A stretch of 64,000 bases of DNA from Streptomyces sp. HM190 (GCF_009857135.1 NZ_CP047318.1:7192001-7256000), one strand, 5' to 3'. Shown: positions 15,164-23,893, counted from the stretch's first letter. The notes: a model not told the origin generated them from the sequence alone. Numbers and translations are program-made.

Positions 15164-16005
15164 GCGGCGGCCTTTGGCCGTTGGGCGACGACGACGAGCC
15201 AGCTCGTCACGGCCGGGGCATCGGGGGTGGTCATGGCGTAGGCGGTGTCGAGGATCTGCATCCGCTGGGCGTGGGTGAAGTCGCCTTCGGGCCGGGCGAA
15301 GACGGGGATGGACAGCCACGCCTTCTTCTCGGCCATGGTGCTGTGCTGGGCGGTGAGCTCTGTGCCGACGATAGTCAGTCCGGCTGCGGTCAGCTGCTCG
15401 GTGACTGTTTTCAGCGGCAGCTTCGGCGGCCTGTCCGCGTCGCGCGGCGGTGGGGTGTATCCGTGGGTCTCAGCGGCGACTTGGCGGATGAGGGCGTTTA
15501 GGGAAGGCCCGGTGCGGGTTGACAGTTCGTCGGGGTGCCGGACGCCGGCGAAGCCGCCGCCGATGTTGAAGACGAAGTGCCCGCCTGGGCGCAGGATGTG
15601 GGCGACGGCTGCGAACACTGCGGCGGTGTCGGTCTTCCAGATCGCGGAGTTGCACACTACGGCGTCGGCGCTGCTGGCGTGCAGGTGGTCGGCGAGCCGT
15701 TCGGCCGGGGAGGTGATCCAGGTCAGGCGGGCGTCGGTCAGGGTGCGGCGACCGACACGCTGCATCGCGGTGGCGTTGTCGACGGAGACGACCCGAGCGC
15801 GGGCCGGGATCAGGTCGAGGATCGCGCGGGCGGTCGCGCCGGCGCCGCCGCACAGGTCGACCACCAGGCTGGCGTTGGCCAGATGGCCTCGGCGGGCAAG
15901 GTCGCGGCTGGTCGCGTCGTACATGGGGTGGGCGCGGGTGAAGGCGTTGTATGCCTCGGCGTTGCTGTCCTCGTCCCAGCCGAGGATGGCGTCCTGGGGT
16001 GCCAT
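15160..16005 (-). CDS. SAM-dependent methyltransferase
   Basis: 281 residues with motif I VVDLCGGAGATARAIL near 48-62, motif II VVSVDNATAM, and CNSAIWKTDT at the position of motif IV, followed by LRPGGHFVFNIGG. Class I Rossmann methyltransferase; acceptor unknown. Adjacent to nucleotide-type enzymes, so a nucleoside or small molecule is plausible. Confidence 0.75.
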   Translation of the reverse strand: MAPQDAILGWDEDSNAEAYNAFTRAHPMYDATSRDLARRGHLANASLVVDLCGGAGATARAILDLIPARARVVSVDNATAMQRVGRRTLTDARLTWITSPAERLADHLHASSADAVVCNSAIWKTDTAAVFAAVAHILRPGGHFVFNIGGGFAGVRHPDELSTRTGPSLNALIRQVAAETHGYTPPPRDADRPPKLPLKTVTEQLTAAGLTIVGTELTAQHSTMAEKKAWLSIPVFARPEGDFTHAQRMQILDTAYAMTTPDAPAVTSWLVVVAQRPKAAA

Positions 16006-16065
16006 GTTGCTGTGGCCTCGCTTCTCAGAGCGGCCCGGCAGTGCAGGCCGGGTGTTCGGGCAGGG

Positions 16066-16995
16066 TCAAAAGAGCGCGGACTGTACGGCGGCGGGCGGTG
16101 AGGAGAACTGTGCGCCGAGGACGATGCGCCGGCCCTTGAGGGTGCCGAGGTCGAGCAGGTAGGGCAGTTGTTCACCGTCGCCGTCGAGGGTGGCGAGGAC
16201 CTGGGAGCCGAGGCAGGAGAGCACCGTCAGTCCGTGCTCACCGGAGCGTGGGTCGTGCGGGTACAAGGCGCGCCCGGTCTTCGGCGTCCGCAGCAGTTCG
16301 CCTTCGCCGGGCGGCGTCCACGGCTCCGGTGTGGCCGGGACGTTCAGGCCGCTCAGGGCCGCGGTGGCGCGGTCGAGGTGCTGATGGTGGGCGGCGTCGG
16401 CCGGGGCGAGGTCGCGCAGCTCGGCCAGGGCCGTCAGCTTGGCCGCGGCTCGCACGGTCTGCGTCAGGCCGAGTTGGCGGGTGAGGGCATCCTCCAGGAA
16501 CCGCACAGCGCGGCCGTCAGCACTCCGGGCGAGGTAGGTAGCGATCAGGGCACCCTGTTCGTCGAGGCGGGAGCGCTTACGGGGTTCGGCCGCGGTGCCG
16601 ATCTTGGTGGTGCCGTCGGCGAACGTCGCCAGGTACAGCCAGTGCGGCTGGGCCATGTACGCCGCCAGGGAGTCGGGAACATGCCCGCCGGAGTGGAACC
16701 GGTGGGCGAAGCGGAAGTCGTCCCGCCCGGCGCAGGCCGGGCACTGTCCGCCGACCTCGGCCGGGGCCCGGTCAGGGCAGGCGACCGCCTCGACGCGGAC
16801 GCGGTCGGCGAACCGGTACCTGCCGATGCACCACCGGCCGGTACCGCTCACCTGGTAACTCAGGCGCCTGCCCATGACCGGGGCGTAGACGAGTGGTCCG
16901 CCGGTCACGGGGGCGAGCAGAAGGCGGGGGTCTGCGCTCGCCCAGGTGATGCCGTGACAGACGTATGTCCCGCTGACGGGCAGGGCCTGGTCCAT
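16066..16995 (-). CDS. DUF2797-family protein
   Basis: 309 residues. Cys residues in CHG, WCIGRYRF, CPDRAP and QCPACAGRDDF suggest zinc binding in the N-terminal half. The central HWLYLATFADGTTKIGTA and RKRSRLDEQGA segments match DUF2797, a GIY-YIG-like family of unknown function common in actinobacteria. Lies 60 bp upstream of the methyltransferase gene. Possible nuclease-like or nucleic-acid-binding role, unproven. Confidence 0.7.
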   Translation of the reverse strand: MDQALPVSGTYVCHGITWASADPRLLLAPVTGGPLVYAPVMGRRLSYQVSGTGRWCIGRYRFADRVRVEAVACPDRAPAEVGGQCPACAGRDDFRFAHRFHSGGHVPDSLAAYMAQPHWLYLATFADGTTKIGTAAEPRKRSRLDEQGALIATYLARSADGRAVRFLEDALTRQLGLTQTVRAAAKLTALAELRDLAPADAAHHQHLDRATAALSGLNVPATPEPWTPPGEGELLRTPKTGRALYPHDPRSGEHGLTVLSCLGSQVLATLDGDGEQLPYLLDLGTLKGRRIVLGAQFSSPPAAVQSALF

Positions 16996-17031
16996 GGTGC
17001 GTTCCTTGTCGATCGGGGAGGGAGGGCCGGT

Positions 17032-17722
17032 TTAGACGGTCAGGCGCAGACGGTCGGCCAGGGCAGTGGAGGCGGCCTTGTAGACCTGGTCGCGGTCCAA
17101 CTGGGCGACGTGCAGCGTCAGCCAGGCGCCGCGTTCCGCCTGTTCGCGCATCTGGTCCAGGACGGTGTCCTGGTAGCGGATGAAGTCCTCGTCACCGCCG
17201 CCGGCGTGGCCGGCCTCCAGGGAAGTGAACGAGCCTTTGCGGACGAGAGCCTCGCGAGCACCGATGTTCAGGAAGAACACCAGGTCCGGCTTTGTGAGAT
17301 GCGCGAAGACCTGCTCGCACAGGCGGGGGGAGACCTCGGGGTTGACCGAGTACCGAGCGAGGATCTTGTGGTGCGCGTTGTCGAGGATCACGTGGGTTCC
17401 CGCGGCGAGGGCCGGCTGGATGACGCCGGTCCTGCAGGGTGTACCAGGAGGCCAGGGCAAGCAGCCAGTAGTGGTCGCCGCATGCCTGGGCGACGCTGGC
17501 GTCGCGCCGGTAGACCAGCTCGTTGAGGCGGTCGAGGTAGGCGGACAGCTCCGGGTCCCGGCGGACGTCGGTGCTGTGCTTGCCGATGAGGACTGCCGTG
17601 TGGCCGGCGTCGTTGAGGGCCTGGTGCAGGCGGGCTGCGAGGGTGGACTTGCCGGCCCCGTCACCGCCGACGAAGGTGATCAGCTTCCCGGCTGCGGTGG
17701 TGGCCGGCGTGTTCGCCGTCAT
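17032..17722 (-). pseudogene. Thymidylate-kinase-like P-loop kinase, frameshifted near 17430
   Basis: The start (ATG 17722, overlapping the upstream stop) gives KLITFVGGDGAGKSTLAARL, a Walker A typical of dTMP kinases, and continues to ALASWYTLQD. The rest (GVIQPALAAGTHVILDN through PDLVFFLNI and the C-terminus) is in another frame, as expected from one extra base near 17430. Total length of about 229 residues matches dTMP kinases. Either a true mutation or a sequence error. In context it would phosphorylate a (modified) nucleoside monophosphate. Confidence 0.7.
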
Positions 17723-18798
17723 CGGGATTCTCCCAGGGGGTGGGTCGGGCTGACGGTCAGGCGGCCGGTGATGATGGTGCGGATGCGGTCCACCAGGGCG
17801 GCGCGTTGGCGCAGGACGTCGCTGTGACGCTCATTGGACAGGTCGGCGGGATAGTGGGTGGCGAGGTTGTTGGAAATGACGTGGAGGTAACCGAATCTGA
17901 TCCCCGCCTGGCGCGCCGCCGCCCCCATGGGGCCGATCTCCGGGTCGACGAAGGCGTACGAGGCGGTGTGCTGGGCCAGCCAGTCGCGGTTCTCCAGCAG
18001 GATCGACGGGGAGGACACGTGCAGGCCGTTGCGCACCCCGTCGTGGGCGGCGGCGTAGTCGCCGAAGAAGTCGTCCCAGCTCACCATCGCCCCGCGTACC
18101 AGGCTGGTGTTGCCGGTCGCCAGCCAGGCGTTCGGTTCGACGCCGGGGGTCAGCGAGCCGACCTTGCCGACGTAGACGACATCGCCTGCGCCGAGTTCGG
18201 CAAGGCGCGCGACGACCCGTCCGGCCACGTCTCCCCATATGCTGTGGAGGAACCCGAGGTAGACCACGCGACGGCCAGCGACTTCGGTGCGTTGCCACGC
18301 GTAGCCGGGTCCGCGGGTCCACACTCCGTTCTCGGGAGCGAGGTACTGAAGGCCCCAGCCGACGATCACCAGGTCGCCGTCCAGTTCCAGGTCGAGCGCG
18401 TCGAGCGCCGTTCGGCACTCCTCCTGCTCGGGCGGCTGATAGGTGACGGTATCGGCGGGGCGGCCGGTCATGGCCAGATACGTGGCGATGATCAGGGCGT
18501 AGTGCTGGACGTAGTCGGCTCCGGGGAAAGCCTTGACGATGAGGTCACGGCCGTGGATCTCTGCGGTGGGCCGTTCGATGTTGAACAGCTTCCCGGTCTT
18601 CTCGTACCGGGAGATCACCGCCGTGCGGTCGTAGCCGCCGATGACGCGGATGCTGTCCCAGTCCTGGTCCTGGATGAGGTGGTGGACCTTGATCTCCAGG
18701 TAGCGCAGCAGCCTCGCGTGGGTCATGGTGTGCCCGGCCGGCTCGATCGGGGCGGCGCGCAGGAGTCCGGGGGTCGGGTCGGCGAGTAAGGGCGTCAT
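17719..18798 (-). CDS. Nucleoside-phosphorylase-like protein
   Basis: 359 residues; ATG overlaps the upstream stop. The C-terminal two thirds carry features of the PNP/UDP-phosphorylase fold: VVYVGKVGSL (phosphate-loop-like), SSPSILLENRDWL, and VDPEIGPMGAAARQAGIRF at the place where the family has the base- and ribose-binding Glu segment. The N-terminal 130 residues have no recognised domain but include RVIGGYDRTAVISRYEKTGKL. A role cleaving or making the glycosidic bond of a nucleoside fits the neighbouring TGT-like and queuosine-pathway genes. Confidence 0.6.
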   Translation of the reverse strand: MTPLLADPTPGLLRAAPIEPAGHTMTHARLLRYLEIKVHHLIQDQDWDSIRVIGGYDRTAVISRYEKTGKLFNIERPTAEIHGRDLIVKAFPGADYVQHYALIIATYLAMTGRPADTVTYQPPEQEECRTALDALDLELDGDLVIVGWGLQYLAPENGVWTRGPGYAWQRTEVAGRRVVYLGFLHSIWGDVAGRVVARLAELGAGDVVYVGKVGSLTPGVEPNAWLATGNTSLVRGAMVSWDDFFGDYAAAHDGVRNGLHVSSPSILLENRDWLAQHTASYAFVDPEIGPMGAAARQAGIRFGYLHVISNNLATHYPADLSNERHSDVLRQRAALVDRIRTIITGRLTVSPTHPLGESR

Positions 18799-19622
18799 CG
18801 GTGCTCCTCGGCGATCGTCACGGTGCTGCCGGCCGCCGCGCGAACGACGGAGATGTTCTTCCGGATGAGGTCGAACCGGTCTTCGGGGATCGGGCCGAGC
18901 TTCTCGATGCGGGGCGTGGAGGGCTTCTCGTATGGCCCTTCGGGCAGCAGGGCGACGCCCATCGCGCCGAGGATGACCGGGGCTGCGCCGTCCACGGAGG
19001 AGATCCACTCGTGCTCGCGCTGCTCGATCAGCTCCAGGTGCCCGGTCCGGCCCAGACCGAGCAGCCGGTAGATGAGCAGATCGTCGACCAGGCCGCGATC
19101 CTGCAGGTAGGCGGTCGCCAACCAGCGGGTGCGGCACAGTTGCTCGTCGGGATCCGGTCGACGCGAGGCCGGCAGGGCGATGGCCCCGGCCCAGCCGCTG
19201 GTCACGAAGGCGTCGTAGGTGCGCAGCCACTCGTCGTCGTCAGCGGCGTGCAGGACCGCGCACAGCCGGAATGCGTCGCCGGACAGCTTCCGGATCTCTC
19301 GCGCGGCCTTCTCGCTCGCCTTCAAGGTCGCGGTCCCGTCCCGCATGACGTCCGGCAGGATGATCTCCCTCGCGGACACCGCCAGCGCGGCTTCGACGAG
19401 GCTTTCCACCGGCAGGGCGTAGCCTAGGTCGAAGAGCCCGTTGTCGATGATGATCTCGGCGCCGCGCTCGGCCTCGTGAGCGAAGAAGGCCCGGTAGCTC
19501 TCGTCGGACAGCACGTGCTGGGCGGCCACGTGGTGGACGCGGGCCGGCTCTTGGGCGACGAAGTTCTTCAGGTAGGCAGGCGGAGCGATGACGGAGAAGT
19601 CGATGCCCGCGGTGGTGATCAC
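18795..19622 (-). CDS. TGT-superfamily-like protein (DpdA/tRNA-guanine-transglycosylase type)
   Basis: 275 residues; GTG overlaps the folE stop (GTGA). Motif pattern matches short TGT-like TIM-barrel proteins: EIIIDNGLFDLGYALP, REIILPDVMRDGTATL, AVLHAADDDEWLRTY, GAIALPAS and LLGLGRTGHLELI. The zinc-binding Cys cluster of tRNA TGTs is absent (only two Cys). Such proteins exchange guanine for a 7-deazaguanine base in tRNA or, in DpdA, in DNA. Its position directly after folE supports a 7-deazaguanine substrate. Family call is from motif recollection, not search. Confidence 0.55.
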   Translation of the reverse strand: MITTAGIDFSVIAPPAYLKNFVAQEPARVHHVAAQHVLSDESYRAFFAHEAERGAEIIIDNGLFDLGYALPVESLVEAALAVSAREIILPDVMRDGTATLKASEKAAREIRKLSGDAFRLCAVLHAADDDEWLRTYDAFVTSGWAGAIALPASRRPDPDEQLCRTRWLATAYLQDRGLVDDLLIYRLLGLGRTGHLELIEQREHEWISSVDGAAPVILGAMGVALLPEGPYEKPSTPRIEKLGPIPEDRFDLIRKNISVVRAAAGSTVTIAEEHR

Positions 19623-20248
19623 GACGCCCCCCACAGGCCGGTGGTGAGGGTGAGGAACTGCTGGGAAAGGACGGGGTCGGTGCCGAAGCGCCCGCCCGAG
19701 TGCACCGTGGTGGTGCGAGCCTCCTCCATCCGTACGCCCCGCATGCTCATGCACAGGTGCACGCCGCGCACGGCGACGGCGATGTTCTCGTGTCCGATCA
19801 CGCCGTTGAGGTATTCGGCGACCTGGCGGGTGAAGCGTTCCTGGACCTGCAGTCGGCCGGCGAAGTGCTGGGCGATCCGCCCGAACTTCGACAGGCCCAC
19901 CACCTCGCCATCCGGCACGTATCCGGCCGTGACCTGCAAGTTCATGGGCAGCATGTGGTGCTCGCAGAGCGACCACACGCTCATGCCGCCCACGATGACC
20001 AGCTGACCACCCAGCTGGGACTCGGTGAAGCAGGTGGCCGTTTCGGCGCCGTCCGGGGACAGGAAGGCTCTCCACCAGGCCGCGACGCGGTCCGGGGTGC
20101 CGGTCAGCCCCTCGCGGGCGGGGTTCTCGCCCAGCTCGACCAAGAGCTGGTGGATCAGGCCGGAGACCCGGCCGGTGTCGATGACCGTAGCGGGCCCGGC
20201 GACGGCAGCGGTCGGCGCCGCCGCAGGGCTGGCGATAGAGGTCGTCAT
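19619..20248 (-). CDS. folE: GTP cyclohydrolase I
   Basis: 209 residues; ATG 20248 preceded by GAGAGA. Conserved VWSLCEHHMLP and GVHLCMSMRGVRMEEARTTT contain the zinc-binding Cys-His-Cys set. The enzyme converts GTP to dihydroneopterin triphosphate, the first step of both folate and 7-deazaguanine synthesis. Placed between queE and the TGT-like gene, it most likely feeds the QueD-QueE branch. A chromosomal housekeeping folE is expected elsewhere. Confidence 0.92.
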   Translation of the reverse strand: MTTSIASPAAAPTAAVAGPATVIDTGRVSGLIHQLLVELGENPAREGLTGTPDRVAAWWRAFLSPDGAETATCFTESQLGGQLVIVGGMSVWSLCEHHMLPMNLQVTAGYVPDGEVVGLSKFGRIAQHFAGRLQVQERFTRQVAEYLNGVIGHENIAVAVRGVHLCMSMRGVRMEEARTTTVHSGGRFGTDPVLSQQFLTLTTGLWGAS

Positions 20249-20304
20249 GGGCGTCTCTCGTTTCCGGGGACTGGGGAACGGATGGGGCGTGGAGTCGCGT
20301 GCGG

Positions 20305-21048
20305 TCAGCGGCCTCGGGCGTCCGCGAAGGCCAACACGTGAAGGCGGGTGGTGAAGTGCCAGTGCCGGGCCGCGACCCCGTCCGCGAGGACCCGGGTAGT
20401 CGCGGTGATCACCTCGGGGGTGGTGCCCTCCGGCATGACCCACACCGGCGCGAGCCGGTGGGCGTCGGCCAGCTCGGCGATCCGGTCGAGGTCGTCCACC
20501 GTGGAAGCGACGAACTTGAACGCCGCCCGCCCGGAGGCCACAAACGCCTCCAGCGCGGCTGGCACGATGCTCTTGGTCTCCTTCACGCCGAAGCTGGCAA
20601 GCTTGGGCGAGACGTTGAACCGGACCCCGTCGGCCACCAGCTCGGGGGTGGGCGCGATGGTGCCGTTCGTCTCGCACTCGATCCGCTTGCCGGCTGCTAT
20701 CAGTCCCCGGACGAGAGGCACCAGTCGCGCCTGCTGGATCAACGGCTCGCCGCCGGTGATCACGACCAGCTCGACCGGTGAAGACGTGGCCCAGGCCACC
20801 AGGCCCGCGACGGATTGCCTCGTCGACTCCTCGTGCGGGTCGAACCGAGACCAGTCCCAGGTGTACTTCGTGTCGCATCTCGTGCAAGTGAGGTTGCACC
20901 GGGACAGGCGGATGAACAGGGCCGGGTGTCCGCAGCTTGGGCCCTCGCCCTGAAACGTCGGCACCTCGGTACCGAAGCACTCCGCGACGATCAGGGATTC
21001 GCCTTCGGCAGCTTCCGGTTCGAGGTTGAGCGGCTTGGTTGTGGTCAT
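20305..21048 (-). CDS. queE: 7-carboxy-7-deazaguanine synthase (radical SAM)
   Basis: 247 residues with the radical-SAM cluster motif RCNLTCTRC (CX3CX2C) preceded by PTFQGEGPSCGHPALFIRLS, and the VVITGGEPL SAM-binding strand. QueE converts 6-carboxytetrahydropterin to 7-carboxy-7-deazaguanine. ATG overlaps the queD stop (ATGA), so the two are co-translated. Length and motif order are normal for actinobacterial QueE. Confidence 0.92.
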   Translation of the reverse strand: MTTTKPLNLEPEAAEGESLIVAECFGTEVPTFQGEGPSCGHPALFIRLSRCNLTCTRCDTKYTWDWSRFDPHEESTRQSVAGLVAWATSSPVELVVITGGEPLIQQARLVPLVRGLIAAGKRIECETNGTIAPTPELVADGVRFNVSPKLASFGVKETKSIVPAALEAFVASGRAAFKFVASTVDDLDRIAELADAHRLAPVWVMPEGTTPEVITATTRVLADGVAARHWHFTTRLHVLAFADARGR

Positions 21049-21455
21049 TGGCCCACCACATCGAAGCGGGCCCAGCTGCTTGCGGTCTCGCGGACTAGGA
21101 CGGCGACAAGGCGGCCGGGGATCTCCGATTGGAGGTTTTGAACGAACCAGCCGGCCAGGAACTGGGCCAGGCGCTCCGAGGTGGGCTCGAAGGGCAGGAT
21201 CTCGTGCAGGTTGTGGTGGTCGAGCTCGGTGTCCAGGAACGACTTGAACGGGGCGAGCGCACCGAAGTCCGTGACAAAGCCGGGATCCTCCAGCGCGGAT
21301 GCAGTGAGGATGACCTCAACCTCGTAGCTGTGCCCGTGCTGGCGGGAGCACTTGTGCTCATGCGGCAGCCGGGGAAGCCGATGGCCGGCCTCGAAGGCGA
21401 ACTTCTTACCGATGGTGAAATTGCCGGGCGGTAGTGGAACAGCAGTGAAGCCCAT
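21045..21455 (-). CDS. queD: 6-carboxytetrahydropterin synthase
   Basis: 136 residues with the zinc His set FEAGHRLP and HGHSYEVEV, the Cys in HKCSRQHG and the LDHHNLHE segment of the 6-pyruvoyl-tetrahydropterin-synthase fold. Converts dihydroneopterin triphosphate to 6-carboxytetrahydropterin. Starts 59 bp after the DUF6082-like gene and runs into queE by a four-base overlap. Confidence 0.92.
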   Translation of the reverse strand: MGFTAVPLPPGNFTIGKKFAFEAGHRLPRLPHEHKCSRQHGHSYEVEVILTASALEDPGFVTDFGALAPFKSFLDTELDHHNLHEILPFEPTSERLAQFLAGWFVQNLQSEIPGRLVAVLVRETASSWARFDVVGQ

Positions 21456-21504
21456 TCGATTTCTCCGAGAGGTGAGGGTGTGGCTGATTCGGGCGGGGTG
21501 GGGC

Positions 21505-21524
21505 AGCCGCCTCTTCAGGCGGCT
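21505..21524. terminator. Small hairpin at the end of the DUF6082-like gene
   Basis: AGCCGCCT/AGGCGGCT arms around a 4-nt loop; it spans the stop codon. No U-run follows, so it may only partly terminate or process the transcript ahead of queD. Confidence 0.35.
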
Positions 21525-21982
21525 ACGGGCTGTGCCGCCAGGTGGTTCTTCGCGGCCTTGTCCAGCACCTTGGTGAAGTGCTCGGCGCGCTCGTCGCCCT
21601 CGGCCTCCTGAGCGCGGAGGCCCCCGAAACGGGCCCAGTACCGCCGGCAGACGTCCCTCTCCATCAGCTTCGAGGCGTAGAACGGCAGACGCCCGTCCCG
21701 GACGAAGCCGAGGCGGTCGCGCAGGCTGAGCATGCAGATGAGCTGGTTGGCCTTCAGCAGCTGCATGTACTCCTCGACGTCCAGGTCCTCGGGCGTCCAG
21801 AGCTTGGCGAGGTCAGGGTTGGCGGACATCTGCGTCAGCCAGTCGAGTTGGTTGCGCGCGACGGTCGCCTCATTTCGTTCGGCCTGGTGCCGCGCGTCCT
21901 GCCTCAGCCGGGCGGCTCCGACCACGACGGTGGCGAGGGAAACCGCGGCGCCGGCAGCGAGGACGGCGGTGGTGAGCTTCAT
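21515..21982 (-). CDS. Small membrane-anchored protein, DUF6082-like
   Basis: 155 residues. The first 25 form a hydrophobic segment (VLAAGAAVSLATVVVGAARL), the rest is soluble and resembles DUF6082 proteins of Streptomyces (ARNQLDWLTQMSANPDLAKLW, EEYMQLLKANQLICMLSLRDRLG). ATG has AAAGGAC upstream. Function unknown; these proteins often lie near regulatory gene sets. Confidence 0.6.
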   Translation of the reverse strand: MKLTTAVLAAGAAVSLATVVVGAARLRQDARHQAERNEATVARNQLDWLTQMSANPDLAKLWTPEDLDVEEYMQLLKANQLICMLSLRDRLGFVRDGRLPFYASKLMERDVCRRYWARFGGLRAQEAEGDERAEHFTKVLDKAAKNHLAAQPVAA

Positions 21983-22055
21983 GCTTTAACGGTCCTTTCA
22001 CGCAAAGTGATCTGGGGCGAGGGCGGGTCTGTGGAAGCCTGCGGGGCTCGCTGCG

Positions 22056-22631
22056 TCATGCGACTCCCGCTAGCACGACGGCCGGTGAGCCGCCGTCAAT
22101 GCGATCCAGGGCGTACCGGCGGCGCACAGTGTCCAAAGCGACGGCGATCGGCGGCAGTCCGACGGCGGCCCTTCGCTGGTCCAGCAACTGCGGCGCACGC
22201 AGTGGGCACAGCTCCACCCCTGCTGCGCTGAGGACGAGTTGCGTCCCGAACTCTTGGGGTCGCCCGCTGTTGACCAGGGCGCGGTCGTGAAGGTGGGCCC
22301 AGTGCTGGATGCGCGCATCGCCGTCCTGGACCGCACGTTTCAAAAGGGTGGTGGCCGCCCGCTGGAAGTCGGGTTCGTCGTCGGCGTGAAGAGCGATGCT
22401 CCAGGCGGCACGTGCTGCGTCGGGGCCCACGAGACGGTGGCCGGGCCAGTCATGTTCGGCCAGGATGCGGCGCAGCACTTTGGTGTCGGCGTGCTCAGCG
22501 TGACGGTCCTGGCCGAGGTGGACGGCGTCGAGCTGGTTGCGTACGCGTCTGGCCCGGCGTGCTGCCGACTGTGCGGCGCGGGCGATGAGTTCGCGGGCGA
22601 GGTCCGGCCGCAGCGGTTCCGCGGTCCTCAC
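22056..22631 (-). CDS. DUF6624-like protein
   Basis: 191 residues; GTG overlaps the upstream stop. ILAEHDWPGHRLVGPDAARA and AWSIALHADDEPDFQR plus HLHDRALVNSGRPQEFGTQ match the DUF6624 pattern. No catalytic function is known. Soluble, helical. Confidence 0.6.
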   Translation of the reverse strand: MRTAEPLRPDLARELIARAAQSAARRARRVRNQLDAVHLGQDRHAEHADTKVLRRILAEHDWPGHRLVGPDAARAAWSIALHADDEPDFQRAATTLLKRAVQDGDARIQHWAHLHDRALVNSGRPQEFGTQLVLSAAGVELCPLRAPQLLDQRRAAVGLPPIAVALDTVRRRYALDRIDGGSPAVVLAGVA

Positions 22632-23278
22632 GCGATACTCCGCTGGTCGGCGGCGGACTGCGGCTCGTGGACCTGGCAGCCGATGAGCGCGCTCAGCCCA
22701 GGCCGAAGCTCGGCGGTGAGTTCGAGGCGCGCGACTCGCTCATGGTGCTGTCCGGTGCCCGATCCGCGGACGTCCCAGCCCATGTCGGTGAGCCGACGAA
22801 GGAATGTGGCGATCGGATCGACGTCGAGAGGATGGCGGGCCATGGCCTCGGCCCGCACAAGCGGTACCTCGAGCCGGGCGGCGAAGTCGGAGGCCCACAG
22901 AGTGATCAGTCGGACGGTGTCATCGGAGTGACCGGGCAGGGTGTGGACGCAGTCCAGGAAGAGGCACGGGCCTTCGCCCCATCCGAGGTCGGGCCCGCGT
23001 TGCGGGATCATGCAGGCCAGCAGCAGCCCGTCCTCGAACAGTCCAGCCGGTTTCACCTGCGGGGCGCGGAACAGGGCCGGGATATCGGACCGGGCGGGTG
23101 TAGGCACGCCGCGCATGGCGAGCCAGCGCTGACGGTCCTGGACGAGGGCCGCGGCCTCGTCCCGTTCGGCGTTGGTGCGCAACGACCGCATCTCGTACAC
23201 GGCCGGTAACCCTGTCGCGCACTGGCTTCGAGGCGCGGGGGAGGACTCGATGGCCGTAGAAGCGGGTGAGGCATTCAC
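22628..23278 (-). CDS. GNAT-like protein of unknown substrate
   Basis: 216 residues; GTG overlaps the stop of the LuxR-type gene. YEMRSLRTNAERDEAAALVQ and RQRWLAMRGVP resemble the start of a GNAT acyltransferase, with a central CMIPQRGPDLGWGEGPCLFL strand pair and VRLITLWASDFAARLEVPLVRAE. No clear acyl-CoA-binding QGxGxG/A motif is seen, so enzymatic activity is uncertain. Confidence 0.45.
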   Translation of the reverse strand: MNASPASTAIESSPAPRSQCATGLPAVYEMRSLRTNAERDEAAALVQDRQRWLAMRGVPTPARSDIPALFRAPQVKPAGLFEDGLLLACMIPQRGPDLGWGEGPCLFLDCVHTLPGHSDDTVRLITLWASDFAARLEVPLVRAEAMARHPLDVDPIATFLRRLTDMGWDVRGSGTGQHHERVARLELTAELRPGLSALIGCQVHEPQSAADQRSIA

Positions 23279-23766
23279 TGGCTAGCTCCGCTCTCCATCG
23301 TGGTGGCCCGCCTGGCGCCCAGCAGGCCCCACGCGTGGGCCCAGACGACAAGTTGGGTGGTGTTGGCCGCCCCGGTCTTGTCGAGCAGTTCGTCATGTGC
23401 GGCTCGCACGTCGGCGGGCGCGATCTTGGCTATGGCAGCAATGTCGCTGGGATTGCTGTGCTCAGCGACCGCCCGCAGCAACAGTTGCTGCTCTGGACTG
23501 AGTTCCGGCATTGGCCTGTCCGTTGTGGGCGGAGCGACCTGCCGGGCGTTGCACAGGAAGTGCACGATCACCGGGGGCTTGCAGCGGGGCGGGCAGTGGA
23601 GGCTCTCCCGGATGTCGCGTACGTACTGGCGGACGGTCACGGCCGACAGCCCGGTCCTCGCGGCGATCTCTTGAGGGCCAAGGCCGTCCACGAGGTGCTG
23701 GGCGACGCGCTGCTGGGTCGGGGTCAGGGGGGTGATCGGTGCGCTGGTCATCATGCGCGGGGTCAC
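23275..23766 (-). CDS. Regulator with two LuxR-type HTH regions
   Basis: 163 residues from GTG 23766. The N-terminal half contains a LuxR-type HTH (TPTQQRVAQHLVDGLGPQEI, then AARTGLSAVTVRQYVRDIRE). The C-terminal half has a weaker second one (LSPEQQLLLRAVAEHSNPSDI, then NTTQLVVWAHAWGLL). No receiver domain. It heads the coupled chain leading to the DUF6624 gene and may control the 7-deazaguanine-type operon. A strong hairpin lies just upstream of the gene. Confidence 0.6.
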   Translation of the reverse strand: MTPRMMTSAPITPLTPTQQRVAQHLVDGLGPQEIAARTGLSAVTVRQYVRDIRESLHCPPRCKPPVIVHFLCNARQVAPPTTDRPMPELSPEQQLLLRAVAEHSNPSDIAAIAKIAPADVRAAHDELLDKTGAANTTQLVVWAHAWGLLGARRATTMESGASQ

Positions 23767-23807
23767 GGGTGTCTCTTTCGCGGCTGGGTTGAGGGATATC
23801 GGGTGGG

Positions 23808-23846
23808 GTGTCGCCGGACCCCGCGGGGGACGGGGGCCGGCGACAC
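23808..23846. terminator. Strong inverted repeat after the acyl-CoA dehydrogenase-like gene
   Basis: Arms 23808-23822 and 23832-23846 (GTGTCGCCGGACCCC and its near-exact complement, 14 of 15 pairs) with a 9-nt loop. It separates the 23894 gene end from the LuxR-type gene, on the same strand, and likely ends the upstream transcript. Confidence 0.7.
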
Positions 23847-23893
23847 GGGCCCGTGCGCGGCGGCTGGATTCACGGGGCGACGCACACGGGGGC

